Shown here in pieces: positions 14,139 through 23,398 of a stretch of 64,000 nucleotides of DNA. This stretch comes from an uncultured Olsenella sp. (lineage in GTDB: Bacteria; Actinomycetota; Coriobacteriia; Coriobacteriales; Atopobiaceae), in contig OMVJ01000004.1 in the NCBI GenBank assembly GCA_900314495.1, positions 1 through 64,000 on the forward strand, given 5' to 3'. The notes beneath the pieces were generated by a model. It did not search any database. It saw nothing but the letters and a program-made list of their open reading frames with translations, and had not been told where the DNA came from. The translations under genes were made by a program, and so were the position numbers. The first letter of the stretch is position 1; the number at the start of each line of letters is the position of its first letter.

Positions 14139-15327
14139 CGAGAAGCGCCTCCACTCCAGGAAGAGCCTTGCCCTCGACGAGCTCCATGGAAGCGCCACCG
14201 CCGGTGGAGATCCAGCTCATCTTGTCGGCCAGGCCAAACTTGTTGATTGCAGCCACGGAGTCGCCACCACCGATGATGGAGGTGCCACCGTTGCCCTTGA
14301 CCTCAGCGACGGCCTCGGCGACAGCCTTGGTGCCGTGCTGGTAGTTCTCGAACTCGAAGACGCCGCAGGGGCCGTTCCAGAAGACGGTCTTGGCGCCGGC
14401 GATGGCCTCGGCATAGAGCTTCTCGGTCTCGGGGCCGATGTCCATGCCCATGCAGTCATCGGGGATAGCGTCGGAGGCGACGACGGTGCCGGGCTCGTCC
14501 TTGAACTCCTTGGCAACGACGTTGTCGATGGGGAGCAGGATCTTGACGCCCTTGGCCTCTGCCTTCTTCAGCATCTCGCCAGCGCGCTCGACCCAGTCCT
14601 CCTCCTTGAGGGAGGTGCCCACGGAGTAGCCCTTGGCCAGGAAGAAGGTGTAGGCCATGCCGCCACCGATGATCAGGGTGTCAGCGGAGTCGATGAGGTG
14701 ATCCAGGACGCCGATCTTGGAGGACACCTTGGAGCCGCCGACGATGGCGACGAAGGGGCGCTCGGGCTCGGCGAAGATGGAGGTCAGGGTGTCGACCTCC
14801 TTCTCCAGCAGGAAGCCGGCAACGGCCGGGATGTAGGCGGCGGGGCCGACCACGGAGCCCTGGGCACGGTGAGCGGTGCCGAAGGCGTCCAGGACGAAGA
14901 TGTCACCGTAGGAGGCGAGCTTCTTCGCGACCTCGGGGTCGTTCTTCTTCTCGGCCTTGAGGAAGCGGACGTTCTCCAGAACCAGGATGTCGCCGGGCTT
15001 GACCTCGGCGACGGCAGCTGCGGCCTTGTCGCCGTAGGTGTCGTCCACGAACTTGACGTCGTAGCCGGTGAGCTCAGCGAGCTTCTCGGCCGCGGGCTTC
15101 AGGGACAGCGCGGGCTCGGGGCCGTCGCCCTTGGGGCGGCCGAGGTGGGACATCAGGACGATGCCGGCGTTGTGCTCCTTGAGGTACTGGATGGTGGGGA
15201 TGGCGGCACGCACGCGGGTGTCGTCAGTCACGACGCCGTCCTTCAGGGGGACGTTGAAGTCGACGCGCATGATGACGCGCTTGCCGTCGACGTCGATGTC
15301 GCGAACAGTCTTCTTGGTGAAAGCCAT
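14131..15327 (-). CDS. pgk: Phosphoglycerate kinase
   Basis: 398 residues. It makes ATP from 1,3-bisphosphoglycerate. The substrate-binding VIMRVDFNVPL and SHLGRPKG segments, and the ATP-binding GGSKVSSKIGVL and WNGPCGVFE segments, are complete. I choose ATG 15327, five bases after AAGGAG, over the GTG two codons upstream. A hairpin separates it from gap, while it overlaps tpiA. Confidence 0.97.
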   Translation of the reverse strand: MAFTKKTVRDIDVDGKRVIMRVDFNVPLKDGVVTDDTRVRAAIPTIQYLKEHNAGIVLMSHLGRPKGDGPEPALSLKPAAEKLAELTGYDVKFVDDTYGDKAAAAVAEVKPGDILVLENVRFLKAEKKNDPEVAKKLASYGDIFVLDAFGTAHRAQGSVVGPAAYIPAVAGFLLEKEVDTLTSIFAEPERPFVAIVGGSKVSSKIGVLDHLIDSADTLIIGGGMAYTFFLAKGYSVGTSLKEEDWVERAGEMLKKAEAKGVKILLPIDNVVAKEFKDEPGTVVASDAIPDDCMGMDIGPETEKLYAEAIAGAKTVFWNGPCGVFEFENYQHGTKAVAEAVAEVKGNGGTSIIGGGDSVAAINKFGLADKMSWISTGGGASMELVEGKALPGVEALLDA

Positions 15328-15351
15328 GTTCACTCCTTTTGCGATTGCCCT

Positions 15352-15402
15352 ACAGAAAAGGGGGCGCGGCAGCGGCTCGTAAGCTGCTAACCGCGCCCCC
15401 GT
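15352..15402 (-). terminator. Terminator/attenuator after gap
   Basis: Stem CCGCGCCCCC (15391-15400) with GGGGGCGCGG (15360-15369), followed on the minus strand by TTTTCTGT. It should reduce transcription from gap into pgk-tpiA. Confidence 0.75.
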
Positions 15403-15426
15403 ACTACCTAAAAGCTGAAGCTCATA

Positions 15427-16452
15427 CTAGGCAACGAACTTCTCGAAGTACTTGATGGTGCGGACCATCTGGGAGGTGAAGGAGTTCTCGTTGTCGTACC
15501 AAGAGGTGACCTGGACGAGAGACTGGCCGTTGCCGAGCGGGTTGACCATGGTCTGGGTGGCGTCGAAGAGGGAGCCGTAGGTCATGCCGACGATGTCGCG
15601 AGAAACGATCTGGTCCTCGTTGTAGCCGAAGGTCTCAGGGATCTTCTCGGAGTAAGCCTTCATAGCGGCGTTGACCTCATCAACCGTGACCTCCTTGTCA
15701 ACCACGGCGTAGAGGTTGGTGAGGGAGCCGGTGGGCGTCGGGACGCGCTGAGCAGCGCCGATGAGCTTGCCGTTGAGCTCGGGCAGAACCAGGCCGATGG
15801 CCTTGGCAGCGCCGGTGGAGTTGGGGACGATGTTCTCTGCGCCAGCGCGGGAACGACGGAAGTTGCCCTTGCGCTGCGGGCCGTCGAGGATCATCTGGTC
15901 GCCAGTGTAGGCGTGGATGGTGGTCATGATGCCGGAGACGATGGGGGCGAAGTCGTTCAGGCCCTTGGCCATAGGAGCGAGGCAGTTGGTGGTGCAGGAG
16001 GCGGCGGAGATGATGTCGTCCTCAGCGGTCAGCGTCTCGTGGTTGACGTTGTAGACGATGGTCTTGAGGTCGGAGCCCGCAGGAGCGGAGATGACGCACT
16101 TCTTGGCGCCGGCGTTCAGGTGAGCCTGAGCCTTGGCCTTGGAGGTGTAGAAACCGGTGCACTCGAGAACGACGTCAACGCCGAGCTCGCCCCAAGGCAG
16201 ATCGTTAGCGTCCTTCTCCTTGTAGATCTTGATGGTCTTGCCGTCGACGGTGATGGAGTCCTCGCCAGCGCTGATCTCGTGCTCACGAGAGTAGTTGCCC
16301 TGAGTGGAGTCATACTTCAGAAGGTAGGCGAGCATCTCGGGAGAGGTGAGGTCGTTGATGGCGACGATCTCGGAGCCCTCATGACCGAACATCTGACGGA
16401 AAGCCAGACGACCGATGCGGCCGAAGCCGTTAATAGCAACCTTAACTGCCAT
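15427..16452 (-). CDS. gap: Glyceraldehyde-3-phosphate dehydrogenase
   Basis: 341 residues, glycolytic NAD-dependent enzyme. Rossmann motif INGFGRIGR at the N-terminus, catalytic SCTTNCLAP, and C-terminal [15 protein letters not shown]. The start at ATG 16452 (MAVKVAING) has an AAAGGAGAAAG Shine-Dalgarno. It follows whiA with a ~250-base gap carrying the whiA terminator and presumably its own promoter; a TATACT is visible near 16515 on the minus strand but no clear -35. Confidence 0.97.
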   Translation of the reverse strand: MAVKVAINGFGRIGRLAFRQMFGHEGSEIVAINDLTSPEMLAYLLKYDSTQGNYSREHEISAGEDSITVDGKTIKIYKEKDANDLPWGELGVDVVLECTGFYTSKAKAQAHLNAGAKKCVISAPAGSDLKTIVYNVNHETLTAEDDIISAASCTTNCLAPMAKGLNDFAPIVSGIMTTIHAYTGDQMILDGPQRKGNFRRSRAGAENIVPNSTGAAKAIGLVLPELNGKLIGAAQRVPTPTGSLTNLYAVVDKEVTVDEVNAAMKAYSEKIPETFGYNEDQIVSRDIVGMTYGSLFDATQTMVNPLGNGQSLVQVTSWYDNENSFTSQMVRTIKYFEKFVA

Positions 16453-16635
16453 GCTTTCTCCTTTCGGATGGCCCTTGGGGCCTATCCCCAACCGGGCCTC
16501 ACAAACCACATTGAAGAGTATACCTACATTTCACGAACCTATACCGTCTTTGCCGCTCAGCGGAAGAAAAATGTTCCAATGCGGTGCAGCTCAGGCCCTA
16601 TGCGCGTACATTACGTTTACAAATCGCGACCAGAA

Positions 16636-16669
16636 AAGTGATTAGTGCACGTATAAACGCTAATCACTT
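16636..16669 (-). terminator. Terminator of rapZ-whiA
   Basis: 10-bp stem AAGTGATTAG (16636-16645) / CTAATCACTT (16660-16669) followed on the minus strand by TTCTGG, downstream of the whiA stop. Confidence 0.55.
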
Positions 16670-16704
16670 CTTTGGCATGTTAGCCCCTTGAAAACTGCAA
16701 CCGC

Positions 16705-17670
16705 CTATTCCCCGTTTGCAAGGCCGTTGGCCGATTTGTTGCCCGCGGCATCTTCCACGATTTTTTGCAGCCGCAGCAGCCGGTGGTACATGGCGGACTT
16801 GGAGACGGGAGGGTCGCAGCGGCGGCCAAGCTCCGCCAGGGACTCCTCCGGGTAGCGCAGGCGCAGGAAGCAGAACTCCCGCAGGGCCCTGGGCAGGGTC
16901 TTCACGCCAACGCTGCGCTCCACGTCTGCCACCAGCATGCGCTGGTCAACGGCCGCCTGGGAGGCGCGCTGCAGGTTGGCCATCTCTGCGTTGACGCGGC
17001 GGTTGGCGTTGTTCTTCTTGGACTTTACCTGCCGCACGGCGGCGACTGCGCGCGTGGTCCGCACCGCGCCCATCTGCACCAGCAGCTTCTCTATGTCCTC
17101 GTAGCTCTTCAAATATATGGCGTAGGCGCCGCGCCGGTGGTTCAGCCGGGCCGAGACCCCCAGGCCGGACAGGACGTCCACCACGCCCTGGGCGAACTCC
17201 TCGCCCGTGACCGCAATCTCAAGGTGGAAGTCGCCCCGCGGGTCTGCGATGAAGCCACCCGCCATGAAGGCGCCGCGCACGAAGGCGCGCTGGCAGCACT
17301 CGCTCTGCAGGAGCTCGTGGGGAACGCCGGGGTTGAGCCCGCGCCCGGGGACGAGGATTCCCAGCTCGTCAAGGGCGGAGGCAAGGTCCTCCCCCTCACC
17401 CATCTCTATGAGGTAGTTGCGCGTCTTGTGCAGGACGGACCGCCGCACCACCAGCTGCGTGTCAAGGTCGAACAGCTTGTGCGTGAGCTTGATGACGGTG
17501 CGCGCCACGGCGCCCGTCTCTGTTGAGATGCGCAGCTGGTAGTGGCCGTTGCCGCGGAAGGAGAGCGTTCCGCACACGCGGATGAGCGCCGACAGCTCCG
17601 CGAAGGGGCAGTCCGGGCAGTCCCCCTCCACGCGCGAGAGCTCCTCCTTGACCTCCGCCGTGAACGACAT
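16705..17670 (-). CDS. whiA: Sporulation/division regulator WhiA
   Basis: 321-residue DNA-binding protein conserved in Gram-positive bacteria, controlling division and growth genes. The N-terminal LAGLIDADG-like domain (FVRGAFMAGGFI) and the C-terminal helix-turn-helix domain (YPEESLAELGRRCDPPVSKS) are intact. It starts one base after the rapZ stop. In the usual actinobacterial order a YvcK-family gene lies between rapZ and whiA; none is present here. Confidence 0.95.
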   Translation of the reverse strand: MSFTAEVKEELSRVEGDCPDCPFAELSALIRVCGTLSFRGNGHYQLRISTETGAVARTVIKLTHKLFDLDTQLVVRRSVLHKTRNYLIEMGEGEDLASALDELGILVPGRGLNPGVPHELLQSECCQRAFVRGAFMAGGFIADPRGDFHLEIAVTGEEFAQGVVDVLSGLGVSARLNHRRGAYAIYLKSYEDIEKLLVQMGAVRTTRAVAAVRQVKSKKNNANRRVNAEMANLQRASQAAVDQRMLVADVERSVGVKTLPRALREFCFLRLRYPEESLAELGRRCDPPVSKSAMYHRLLRLQKIVEDAAGNKSANGLANGE

Positions 17671-17671
17671 G

Positions 17672-18601
17672 CTAGCTTGCCCTCTGGTTGGCCAGGGCCA
17701 GGTCGCGGTGCGAGAGCGTGACGTGGTACTGCTTGCCCTTGAGGTACTCCCCCGTGGCGTTGGCTATGGCCACGCTCCTGTGCTGGCCACCGGTGCAGCC
17801 GACGGCAATGGAGAGCTGCGCCTTGCCCTCCGCCACGTAGCCGGGCATGACAACGTCCAGCATCTCGAACCAGGACCTGAGGAACCTCTGCGTGATGTCC
17901 TGGCCCAGCACGAAGTCGCGCACCTTGGGGTCGTTGCCGGTGAGGGTGCGCATGACCGGGTCATAGAAGGGGTTGGGCAGGAAGCGGACGTCCACCATGA
18001 GGTCGGCCTCTGTGGGCAGGCCGTGCTTGAAGCCGAACGAGAAGACGCGCACGTCCAGCATCTGCTGGTCCGTGAGCTCCGAGAAGGACCTGGTGATGAT
18101 GGCGCGCAGCTCGCTGGTGCGCATGTGGCTGGTGTCTATGACCAGGTCCGAGATGTCCTTGATGACCCTGAGCTGCTGGCGCTCGCGCCCGACGGCGTGG
18201 GCCAGACCCTCCCCCTCCATGGCAATGGGGTGGCGGCGGCGGTTCTCGTCGTAGCGCCGCATGATGACCTCGTCCGAGGCGTCCAGGAAGAGCAGCTTGT
18301 AGGTGTACTGGTGGGCGGACAGCTCCTCCAGGGAGTCCCGCAGCTCGTCGAAGAGGCCCTGCGCGCGCAGGTCGCACGTGACGGCCAGGTGGCGGCCGAT
18401 GCCCTCGTTTATGCCGACGACCATGGCAAGCTGGAGAATCAGGCGCGGCGGCAGGTTGTCTATGCAGTAGTAGCCCATGTCCTCGAACACGTGCATGGCC
18501 TGCGTGCGGCCGCTGCCCGACATGCCGGTAATGACCACTATGTCGGGAACGCGGTCCCTGATGGCGGCCTGCCGCATCTCTTTCCCAAGGTCCTCTGCCA
18601 T
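17672..18601 (-). CDS. rapZ: RNase adapter / nucleotide-binding protein RapZ
   Basis: 309 residues. The N-terminal P-loop is GMSGSGRT with Arg in place of Lys, as in actinobacterial relatives, followed by EDMGYYCIDNLPP. The C-terminal domain has FKHGLPTEADLMVDVRFLPN and the metabolite-binding GCTGGQHRSVA. Start ATG 18601 with GGTGGCATC upstream. Its role outside enterobacteria is not settled. It is coupled to whiA and separated from the sialic acid cluster by a strong terminator. Confidence 0.95.
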   Translation of the reverse strand: MAEDLGKEMRQAAIRDRVPDIVVITGMSGSGRTQAMHVFEDMGYYCIDNLPPRLILQLAMVVGINEGIGRHLAVTCDLRAQGLFDELRDSLEELSAHQYTYKLLFLDASDEVIMRRYDENRRRHPIAMEGEGLAHAVGRERQQLRVIKDISDLVIDTSHMRTSELRAIITRSFSELTDQQMLDVRVFSFGFKHGLPTEADLMVDVRFLPNPFYDPVMRTLTGNDPKVRDFVLGQDITQRFLRSWFEMLDVVMPGYVAEGKAQLSIAVGCTGGQHRSVAIANATGEYLKGKQYHVTLSHRDLALANQRAS

Positions 18602-18652
18602 GATGCCACCTCGCACTTGGTTGCGGGCGCGCCGCGCGGCACGCCGTGTACG

Positions 18653-18679
18653 AAAGCAGGGGGCGTTTGCGCCCCCTGC
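18653..18679 (-). terminator. Terminator of the nan cluster
   Basis: Perfect 10-bp stem GCAGGGGGCG / CGCCCCCTGC (18656-18665, 18670-18679) with a 4-base loop and TTTCG on the minus strand, between nanE and rapZ. Confidence 0.8.
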
Positions 18680-18713
18680 CTAGGATACCCTACCTATGCC
18701 CCACTCTGGCGCC

Positions 18714-19403
18714 CTACTCCTCGATTGCGGCGCGGAACCACTTGGTGAGGCTGGTGGGATGGGTTATGCCCGTGCCCACGACCACTGCCCAGGCGCCCGC
18801 GTCTATGGCCGCCTTGCCGTCCGCCGGGGTGTGGACGTGGCCCTCGCATATGATGGGCAGGCCGGGGAACTCCTCCGTGGCCTGCCTGAGCAGGGCGATG
18901 TCCGGGCCCTCGTCCATGGTGGTCTGGATGGCCGGCTTGTTGTGGCTGAGCGTGGTTGAGACCAGGTCGCAGCCGCACGCCACACCGCGGCGGATGTCCT
19001 CCATGGTCATGCAGTCCGCCATGACCAGGGTCTCGCACTGGGCGCGCAGGTCGCGCACCGTCTGCTCGAAGGTGCGGCCGTCCGGCCGGGGCCGGTCCGT
19101 GGCGTCTATGGCCACGACGTCCGCGCCGGCGTTGACGCAGGCCACGGCGTGGCGCAGCGTGGGAGTAATGTATACGCCCTCGTGCCCCTCCTTCCACAGG
19201 CCGATGACGGGAATCTCCACGCGCCCCTTGATGGCCGCGATGTCCGAGAGGCCCTGGCAGCGGATGGCGGCCGCGCCGCCCTGCTCGCAGGCCTCCGCAA
19301 TCTGGGCCATGGTCTCCGGGTGACGCATGGGCTCGCCGGGGTAGGCCTGCACGCTGACTATGAGCCTGCCCCTGAGCGACTGGACCAGCTGTGAGATCTG
19401 CAT
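18714..19403 (-). CDS. nanE: N-acetylmannosamine-6-phosphate 2-epimerase
   Basis: 229-residue TIM-barrel enzyme converting ManNAc-6-P to GlcNAc-6-P. Recognisable NanE segments are LIVSVQAYPGEPM, AIRCQGLSDI, PVIGLWKEGHEG, AIDATDRPRPDG and the C-terminal VVVGTGITHP. Start ATG 19403, ten bases after the kinase gene. Last gene of the cluster. nagA and nagB, needed to finish the pathway, are not in the window. Confidence 0.93.
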   Translation of the reverse strand: MQISQLVQSLRGRLIVSVQAYPGEPMRHPETMAQIAEACEQGGAAAIRCQGLSDIAAIKGRVEIPVIGLWKEGHEGVYITPTLRHAVACVNAGADVVAIDATDRPRPDGRTFEQTVRDLRAQCETLVMADCMTMEDIRRGVACGCDLVSTTLSHNKPAIQTTMDEGPDIALLRQATEEFPGLPIICEGHVHTPADGKAAIDAGAWAVVVGTGITHPTSLTKWFRAAIEE

Positions 19404-19413
19404 GGCGCACCCC

Positions 19414-20385
19414 CTACGCGAACTCGACGTAGCCGGAGGAGATGACGTTCTCCGCCGCGCCGATGAGCGGGGCATCCCCGCCCAGCTCGCCGGTGACGAT
19501 GGGCGTCTTGGCCACGGGCGGCATGACGGCCTCGTTCCAACCCTTCTCCATGGCGTCGTGCCAGGCGGGGCCGCACTGGGCAACGGAACCGGAGAGAATC
19601 ACGCAGTCAGGGTCGAACATGTTGACCATGGAGCCCAGGACCTCGCCGATGGCGTGGCCGGAGCGGGCCTCCGCGGCAATGGCCGCCTGGTCACCGGCCG
19701 CGGCGCGGCGGTCGATCTCCGCACCGTCCATGGGGCCGCCGTCGGGCAGGGTGGCGTCGCCGCCCAGCTCTATGTAGCGCTCGATGATGCCGGGGCCGGC
19801 CGCGATGGGCTCCAGGTGGCCGGTTGCGCCGCAGGAGCACGGGATGCCCACGGCGTCGGAGCAGGACACGTGGCCGATGTGGCCGGCCTCGTTATGAACG
19901 CCCAGCATGATATGGCCGCGCTCCACGTAGGCGCCGCCGATGCCGGTGCCCACGGCAACCACCAGGCAGGAGGTCTTGCCCAGGCCGCCGCCCCAGCGGG
20001 CCTCGCCCAGAGCGTGGGCGTGCACGTCGTTCTGCACGCGCGCGGGAACGCCGAACTCGCGCTCCAGCTCCGCCCCCAGGTGGGTGCCGCCCCAGCTGGG
20101 CATCATGTCGTTGGCGTAGGTGACGTCGCCGGTCTTGGGGTCAATGACGCCGCCGGACGATACGCCGATGCCGTCCACCGTGCCGCCCGCGTACTCGATG
20201 ACGCGCCGGGCGGAGTCAATGGCCACCTGCAGCACGTGCCTGCCGCCCTTCTTGGCCTCCGTGGGGAGCTTGCCATAGGCCTCGATGCGGGGCTTCTGGC
20301 CGTCGCCCAGGGTGACCAGGGCGGACGCCACCTTGGTGCCGCCAATGTCTATTGCAACTATCTTCTTGACTTCGCTCTGTGCCAT
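19414..20385 (-). CDS. nanK: ROK-family kinase, probable N-acetylmannosamine kinase
   Basis: 323 residues. N-terminal phosphate-binding DIGGTK (residues 13-18) and VGTGIGG (145-151) are the ROK ATP motifs. The zinc region reads HIGH...CSCGATGHLE: Cys183 and Cys185 are present, but the usual last cysteine is His190. Position between a NanA-like lyase and NanE makes ManNAc the most likely substrate; ROK enzymes also include glucokinases, so the assignment rests on context. Confidence 0.8.
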   Translation of the reverse strand: MAQSEVKKIVAIDIGGTKVASALVTLGDGQKPRIEAYGKLPTEAKKGGRHVLQVAIDSARRVIEYAGGTVDGIGVSSGGVIDPKTGDVTYANDMMPSWGGTHLGAELEREFGVPARVQNDVHAHALGEARWGGGLGKTSCLVVAVGTGIGGAYVERGHIMLGVHNEAGHIGHVSCSDAVGIPCSCGATGHLEPIAAGPGIIERYIELGGDATLPDGGPMDGAEIDRRAAAGDQAAIAAEARSGHAIGEVLGSMVNMFDPDCVILSGSVAQCGPAWHDAMEKGWNEAVMPPVAKTPIVTGELGGDAPLIGAAENVISSGYVEFA

Positions 20386-20473
20386 TTTGCACACCCTTTC
20401 GTCCGCGGGAGGGCGCCTCCCCTCCCGCTTGCTTGCATTGCTCGGCGCGCCCGCCAAGACGCGCCGGAAGTTC

Positions 20474-21394
20474 CTACAGCAGGCCGCAGTTGCGGAGCAC
20501 CTGGGCAATGGCCTCGCGGTTCTGGCCCGTGAGGGACTTCACCGGCCGCGGCATGGTGTCGTACTTGAAGATGCCCATGAGGTTGAGGGCCGTCTTGAAG
20601 GCGCCGACGCCGCCGGCATAGCCCTGCACGCCCGTGGTCACGTCGAAGATGTGGCTGAGCTCGTTGAGCTTGTCCTGCTCGGCCTTGACCCTTGCCCAGT
20701 CGCCGGCCTGGAAGGCCTTCCACATGCGCACGTAGCCGTAGGGCTCCACGTTGGCCAGGCCGGGGACGGAGCCGTCCGCGCCGGAGAGGTAGGCGCCGTC
20801 CACCACGATCTCGTGCCCGGTGAGGATGGACATGGGGTGGCCGGCCTTCTCGTTCTCCATGCAGAGGTAGCGGAAGCCGATGTCGTCGCCGGAGGAGTCC
20901 TTGACGCCGGCCAGCACGCCCTCGCGGCCCAGCTTTATTGCCAGCTTCCAGGGCAGCTTGGTGTGCACGCACACCGGGATGTCGTAGGCAAAGAGCGGCA
21001 GGTCAACGGCCTCGTGAATCAGGCGGAAGTGCTCCTCCATCTCCGTCAGGCCGCCCAGGGCGTAGAAGGGGGCCGTGGCCACTATGGCGTCGGCGCCCAT
21101 CTCCTGCGCGTGCTTTGCGTGCTCTATGACGCGGTCGGTCTCCATGTCTATGCAGCCCACCAGTACGGGCACGCGGCCGTCCACGATGCGGATGCCCTCG
21201 CGTACGATCTGCCTGCGATGGTCGTCCGCAGAGAAGGCCACCTCGCCGGTGGAGCCCAGCAGGAAGAGGCCGTCCACGCCCGCGTCGATCATGCGGTTGA
21301 TGAGCTTCTCGAAGGACTCCACGTCCACGGTGCCGTCCGGGTTGTCCGGGGTGACAACAGGGGGTACGACGCCCCTGATCTTGAAGTCTGCCAT
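20474..21394 (-). CDS. nanA: NanA/DapA-family lyase, probable N-acetylneuraminate lyase
   Basis: 306-residue Schiff-base aldolase. GSTGE (residues 47-51), Tyr137 in FAYDIP and the Schiff-base Lys165 in GVKDSSGD are the catalytic set. GSTGE fits sialate lyases, whereas KDSSGD is more like dihydrodipicolinate synthases, so sequence alone gives the family and the neighbours (nanE, ROK kinase, Sia-type transporter) give the substrate. ATG 21394 has a TAGGAGGGA Shine-Dalgarno. Confidence 0.78.
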   Translation of the reverse strand: MADFKIRGVVPPVVTPDNPDGTVDVESFEKLINRMIDAGVDGLFLLGSTGEVAFSADDHRRQIVREGIRIVDGRVPVLVGCIDMETDRVIEHAKHAQEMGADAIVATAPFYALGGLTEMEEHFRLIHEAVDLPLFAYDIPVCVHTKLPWKLAIKLGREGVLAGVKDSSGDDIGFRYLCMENEKAGHPMSILTGHEIVVDGAYLSGADGSVPGLANVEPYGYVRMWKAFQAGDWARVKAEQDKLNELSHIFDVTTGVQGYAGGVGAFKTALNLMGIFKYDTMPRPVKSLTGQNREAIAQVLRNCGLL

Positions 21395-21433
21395 GTTGCA
21401 ATCCCTCCTATTGGTGCAACTGTTGGTGTTGGG

Positions 21434-22339
21434 CTACGGGTGCAGGAACCTGAGGACCTCGTCCTCGAAATCGTTGATGCGCTCGTGGCCCCATTTGGGG
21501 TAGCGCACCTGCCGCTTGGGGCATGATGCGCGGTTAAAGATAGCGAACTGGCCGGGCACGAACGAGGTGTCGTTCATGAGGCCGGTGCCAAGCAGCAGGT
21601 CAGAGCCCAGCTTGACGGAAAAGTTCACGGTGTCAACATAGTCCAGCACGCCGAAGAGCTCCTGGGCGTCCTTGGCCAGGGGGTCGGCCACGCGGAAGTG
21701 CGAGACGAGCCCCGCGTACAGGGACTTGTTGGCGTTGTGCTGGAAGGCGGCCTGGAAGTCCGCCGGCAGCGGGTTGCAGGCGGCAACCTTGCGGACGGAC
21801 GGCACCAGGGCCGCCGCGTCTATGGCCAGTGCCGCGCCAAGGCCCTCGCCCCAGGCCACCACGTGGGCGGTGTCCGTCTTGGGAAGGGCCAGCGCCACGT
21901 TCGCGGTAACGAGCGCGTCGCTGATGACCTGCGCGAAGGCAAGGCCGGACGGGCCCGCCTCCCAGCCCTCCGTGACGTTGCCGGACCACAGGCGATTCTC
22001 CAGCTGCAGCACGGCGTAGCCCATGGCCACGAAGCGCGTGAGGTGGAGCCAGCCGCGCGGGCCGCGGCCGAAGTCGTGGAACATGACGGCCGTGGGCACG
22101 AGCCCCTGGCACTTAGGTGCCACGTAGCGGGCACGGAGCATGCGGCCGTCCGTGGATGGGAACGCCAGCTGCCGGTAGGTTGCCGCGGGCGAGTCCAGCC
22201 CCACCTCCGCAGACGTCACCTGGCGGGCCTGCGCCGCGTGCTCGGCACGGGCGACCCAGAAGGCGTCGAAGCCTTCGGGCTTTTCTCGCAGGCCCCGGTA
22301 GGAGGAGAGCTTACGCACGGTGTCAGAGATACGCGCCAT
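21434..22339 (-). CDS. Catalytically dead AXE1-family esterase paralogue
   Basis: 301 residues of alpha/beta-hydrolase fold, related to the adjacent esterase along its length (shared FDAFW near the start, YP..GHE near the end). The nucleophile elbow is GEGLG (residues 164-168) instead of GDSQG, so the catalytic Ser is Gly166. The acid position is Asn256 (GLMND) instead of Asp. Only His285 of the triad remains. The frame is intact, with a good Shine-Dalgarno (GGGGAG), and the ATG overlaps the stop of the active paralogue (TAATG). A non-catalytic partner or binding role is possible; it is not a simple broken gene. Confidence 0.8.
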   Translation of the reverse strand: MARISDTVRKLSSYRGLREKPEGFDAFWVARAEHAAQARQVTSAEVGLDSPAATYRQLAFPSTDGRMLRARYVAPKCQGLVPTAVMFHDFGRGPRGWLHLTRFVAMGYAVLQLENRLWSGNVTEGWEAGPSGLAFAQVISDALVTANVALALPKTDTAHVVAWGEGLGAALAIDAAALVPSVRKVAACNPLPADFQAAFQHNANKSLYAGLVSHFRVADPLAKDAQELFGVLDYVDTVNFSVKLGSDLLLGTGLMNDTSFVPGQFAIFNRASCPKRQVRYPKWGHERINDFEDEVLRFLHP

Positions 22340-23310
22340 TACCACTCCCCTCCCTTCCAGAAGAAGTTGATGAGCTCGTCGTCGAAGGCCTGAATCTCCT
22401 CGTGGCCAAAGTCCGGGTACAGGAGGTGGCGCTTGTGCTGCGTGCCCAGCGCGTTGTAGACGGCGAACTGCGTGGGCAGGGGGCAGACGTCATCCGAGAG
22501 GCCGGAGCCAAAGAGCACGGGGCACCGGACCATGTGGGCGAAGCCCAAGGTGTCCACGTAGCCCAGCTGGCGGAACTTCTGGTCCGCACGGGAGCCGTCG
22601 GCGTCGAACCAGCGGGAGTAGTAGCGCAGGCCCTCGTAGGCAATCTGGTCCTGTCCCAGCTCCCAGACCTCACGGTAGTCGCTGAGGAAGGGGTACAGGA
22701 TGCCAGCCCGCGTAACCAGGTCCGGGTTGAGCGCGCAGGTGGCCAGGCCCACGCCGCCTCCCTGCGAGTCTCCGTACACGCACACCAGGGAGGTGTCCAG
22801 GCCGGGCAGCTGCCGCACTATGCGGCAGAGGATGCGGATGTCCTGGTGCAGACGGACGTAGTACATGCCCTTGGGGTCGCCCTCCAGGCCGGTAATGAGG
22901 TGGCCGGAGACCGTGGGCCCGCAGAAGCCGCCCACGTCCTGCGACCTGCCGCCCTGGCCGGGGTTGTCCATGGTGATGTCCGCGAAGCCCAAACCCGCGA
23001 AGGAGCTGTTCTCCCACCAGCTGCGGGTGCGGCCGGGGTAGCCGTGGAAGCGCAGCACCAGGGGCACGGGACCTGCCGAGACGGGCTTGAGGTAGCGGGC
23101 GTACAGGCGCGCCCCGCCCATGCCGCGGAACCACAGGTCAAGGTACTCGCAGGTTGGGTAGGCCGGGACGTCCGAGGGCACGACCTTGTAGTCCAGCTGC
23201 ACGGCGTCCGCCTCGGCCATGCGGTCGGCCCAGAAGGCGTCGAAGTCCGCGGGTATCTCGTTCGTGCCCGTGCACGACTCCAGCTCCTTGAGCATCTGAG
23301 GCGTGATCAT
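22339..23310 (-). CDS. AXE1-family acetyl esterase
   Basis: 323 residues, alpha/beta hydrolase of the acetyl xylan esterase/cephalosporin deacetylase family. The triad is visible: Ser182 in GDSQGG, Asp273 in GLSDDVCP, His303 in PDFGHEE. Oxyanion segment RFHGYPGR. I start at ATG 23310 with GGGGGAG upstream. In a sialic acid cluster the likely job is removing O-acetyl groups from imported sialic acids or related sugars before the lyase step; this is inferred, as family members deacetylate several sugars. Confidence 0.85.
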   Translation of the reverse strand: MITPQMLKELESCTGTNEIPADFDAFWADRMAEADAVQLDYKVVPSDVPAYPTCEYLDLWFRGMGGARLYARYLKPVSAGPVPLVLRFHGYPGRTRSWWENSSFAGLGFADITMDNPGQGGRSQDVGGFCGPTVSGHLITGLEGDPKGMYYVRLHQDIRILCRIVRQLPGLDTSLVCVYGDSQGGGVGLATCALNPDLVTRAGILYPFLSDYREVWELGQDQIAYEGLRYYSRWFDADGSRADQKFRQLGYVDTLGFAHMVRCPVLFGSGLSDDVCPLPTQFAVYNALGTQHKRHLLYPDFGHEEIQAFDDELINFFWKGGEW

Positions 23311-23398
23311 GCCAACTCCCCCATGAGTGAAGTACGGGTGACGGTGTGAGACGGGCGTGCCCGGGTTGCCCCGGGCACGCTTCAACTTGCGACGGGTG

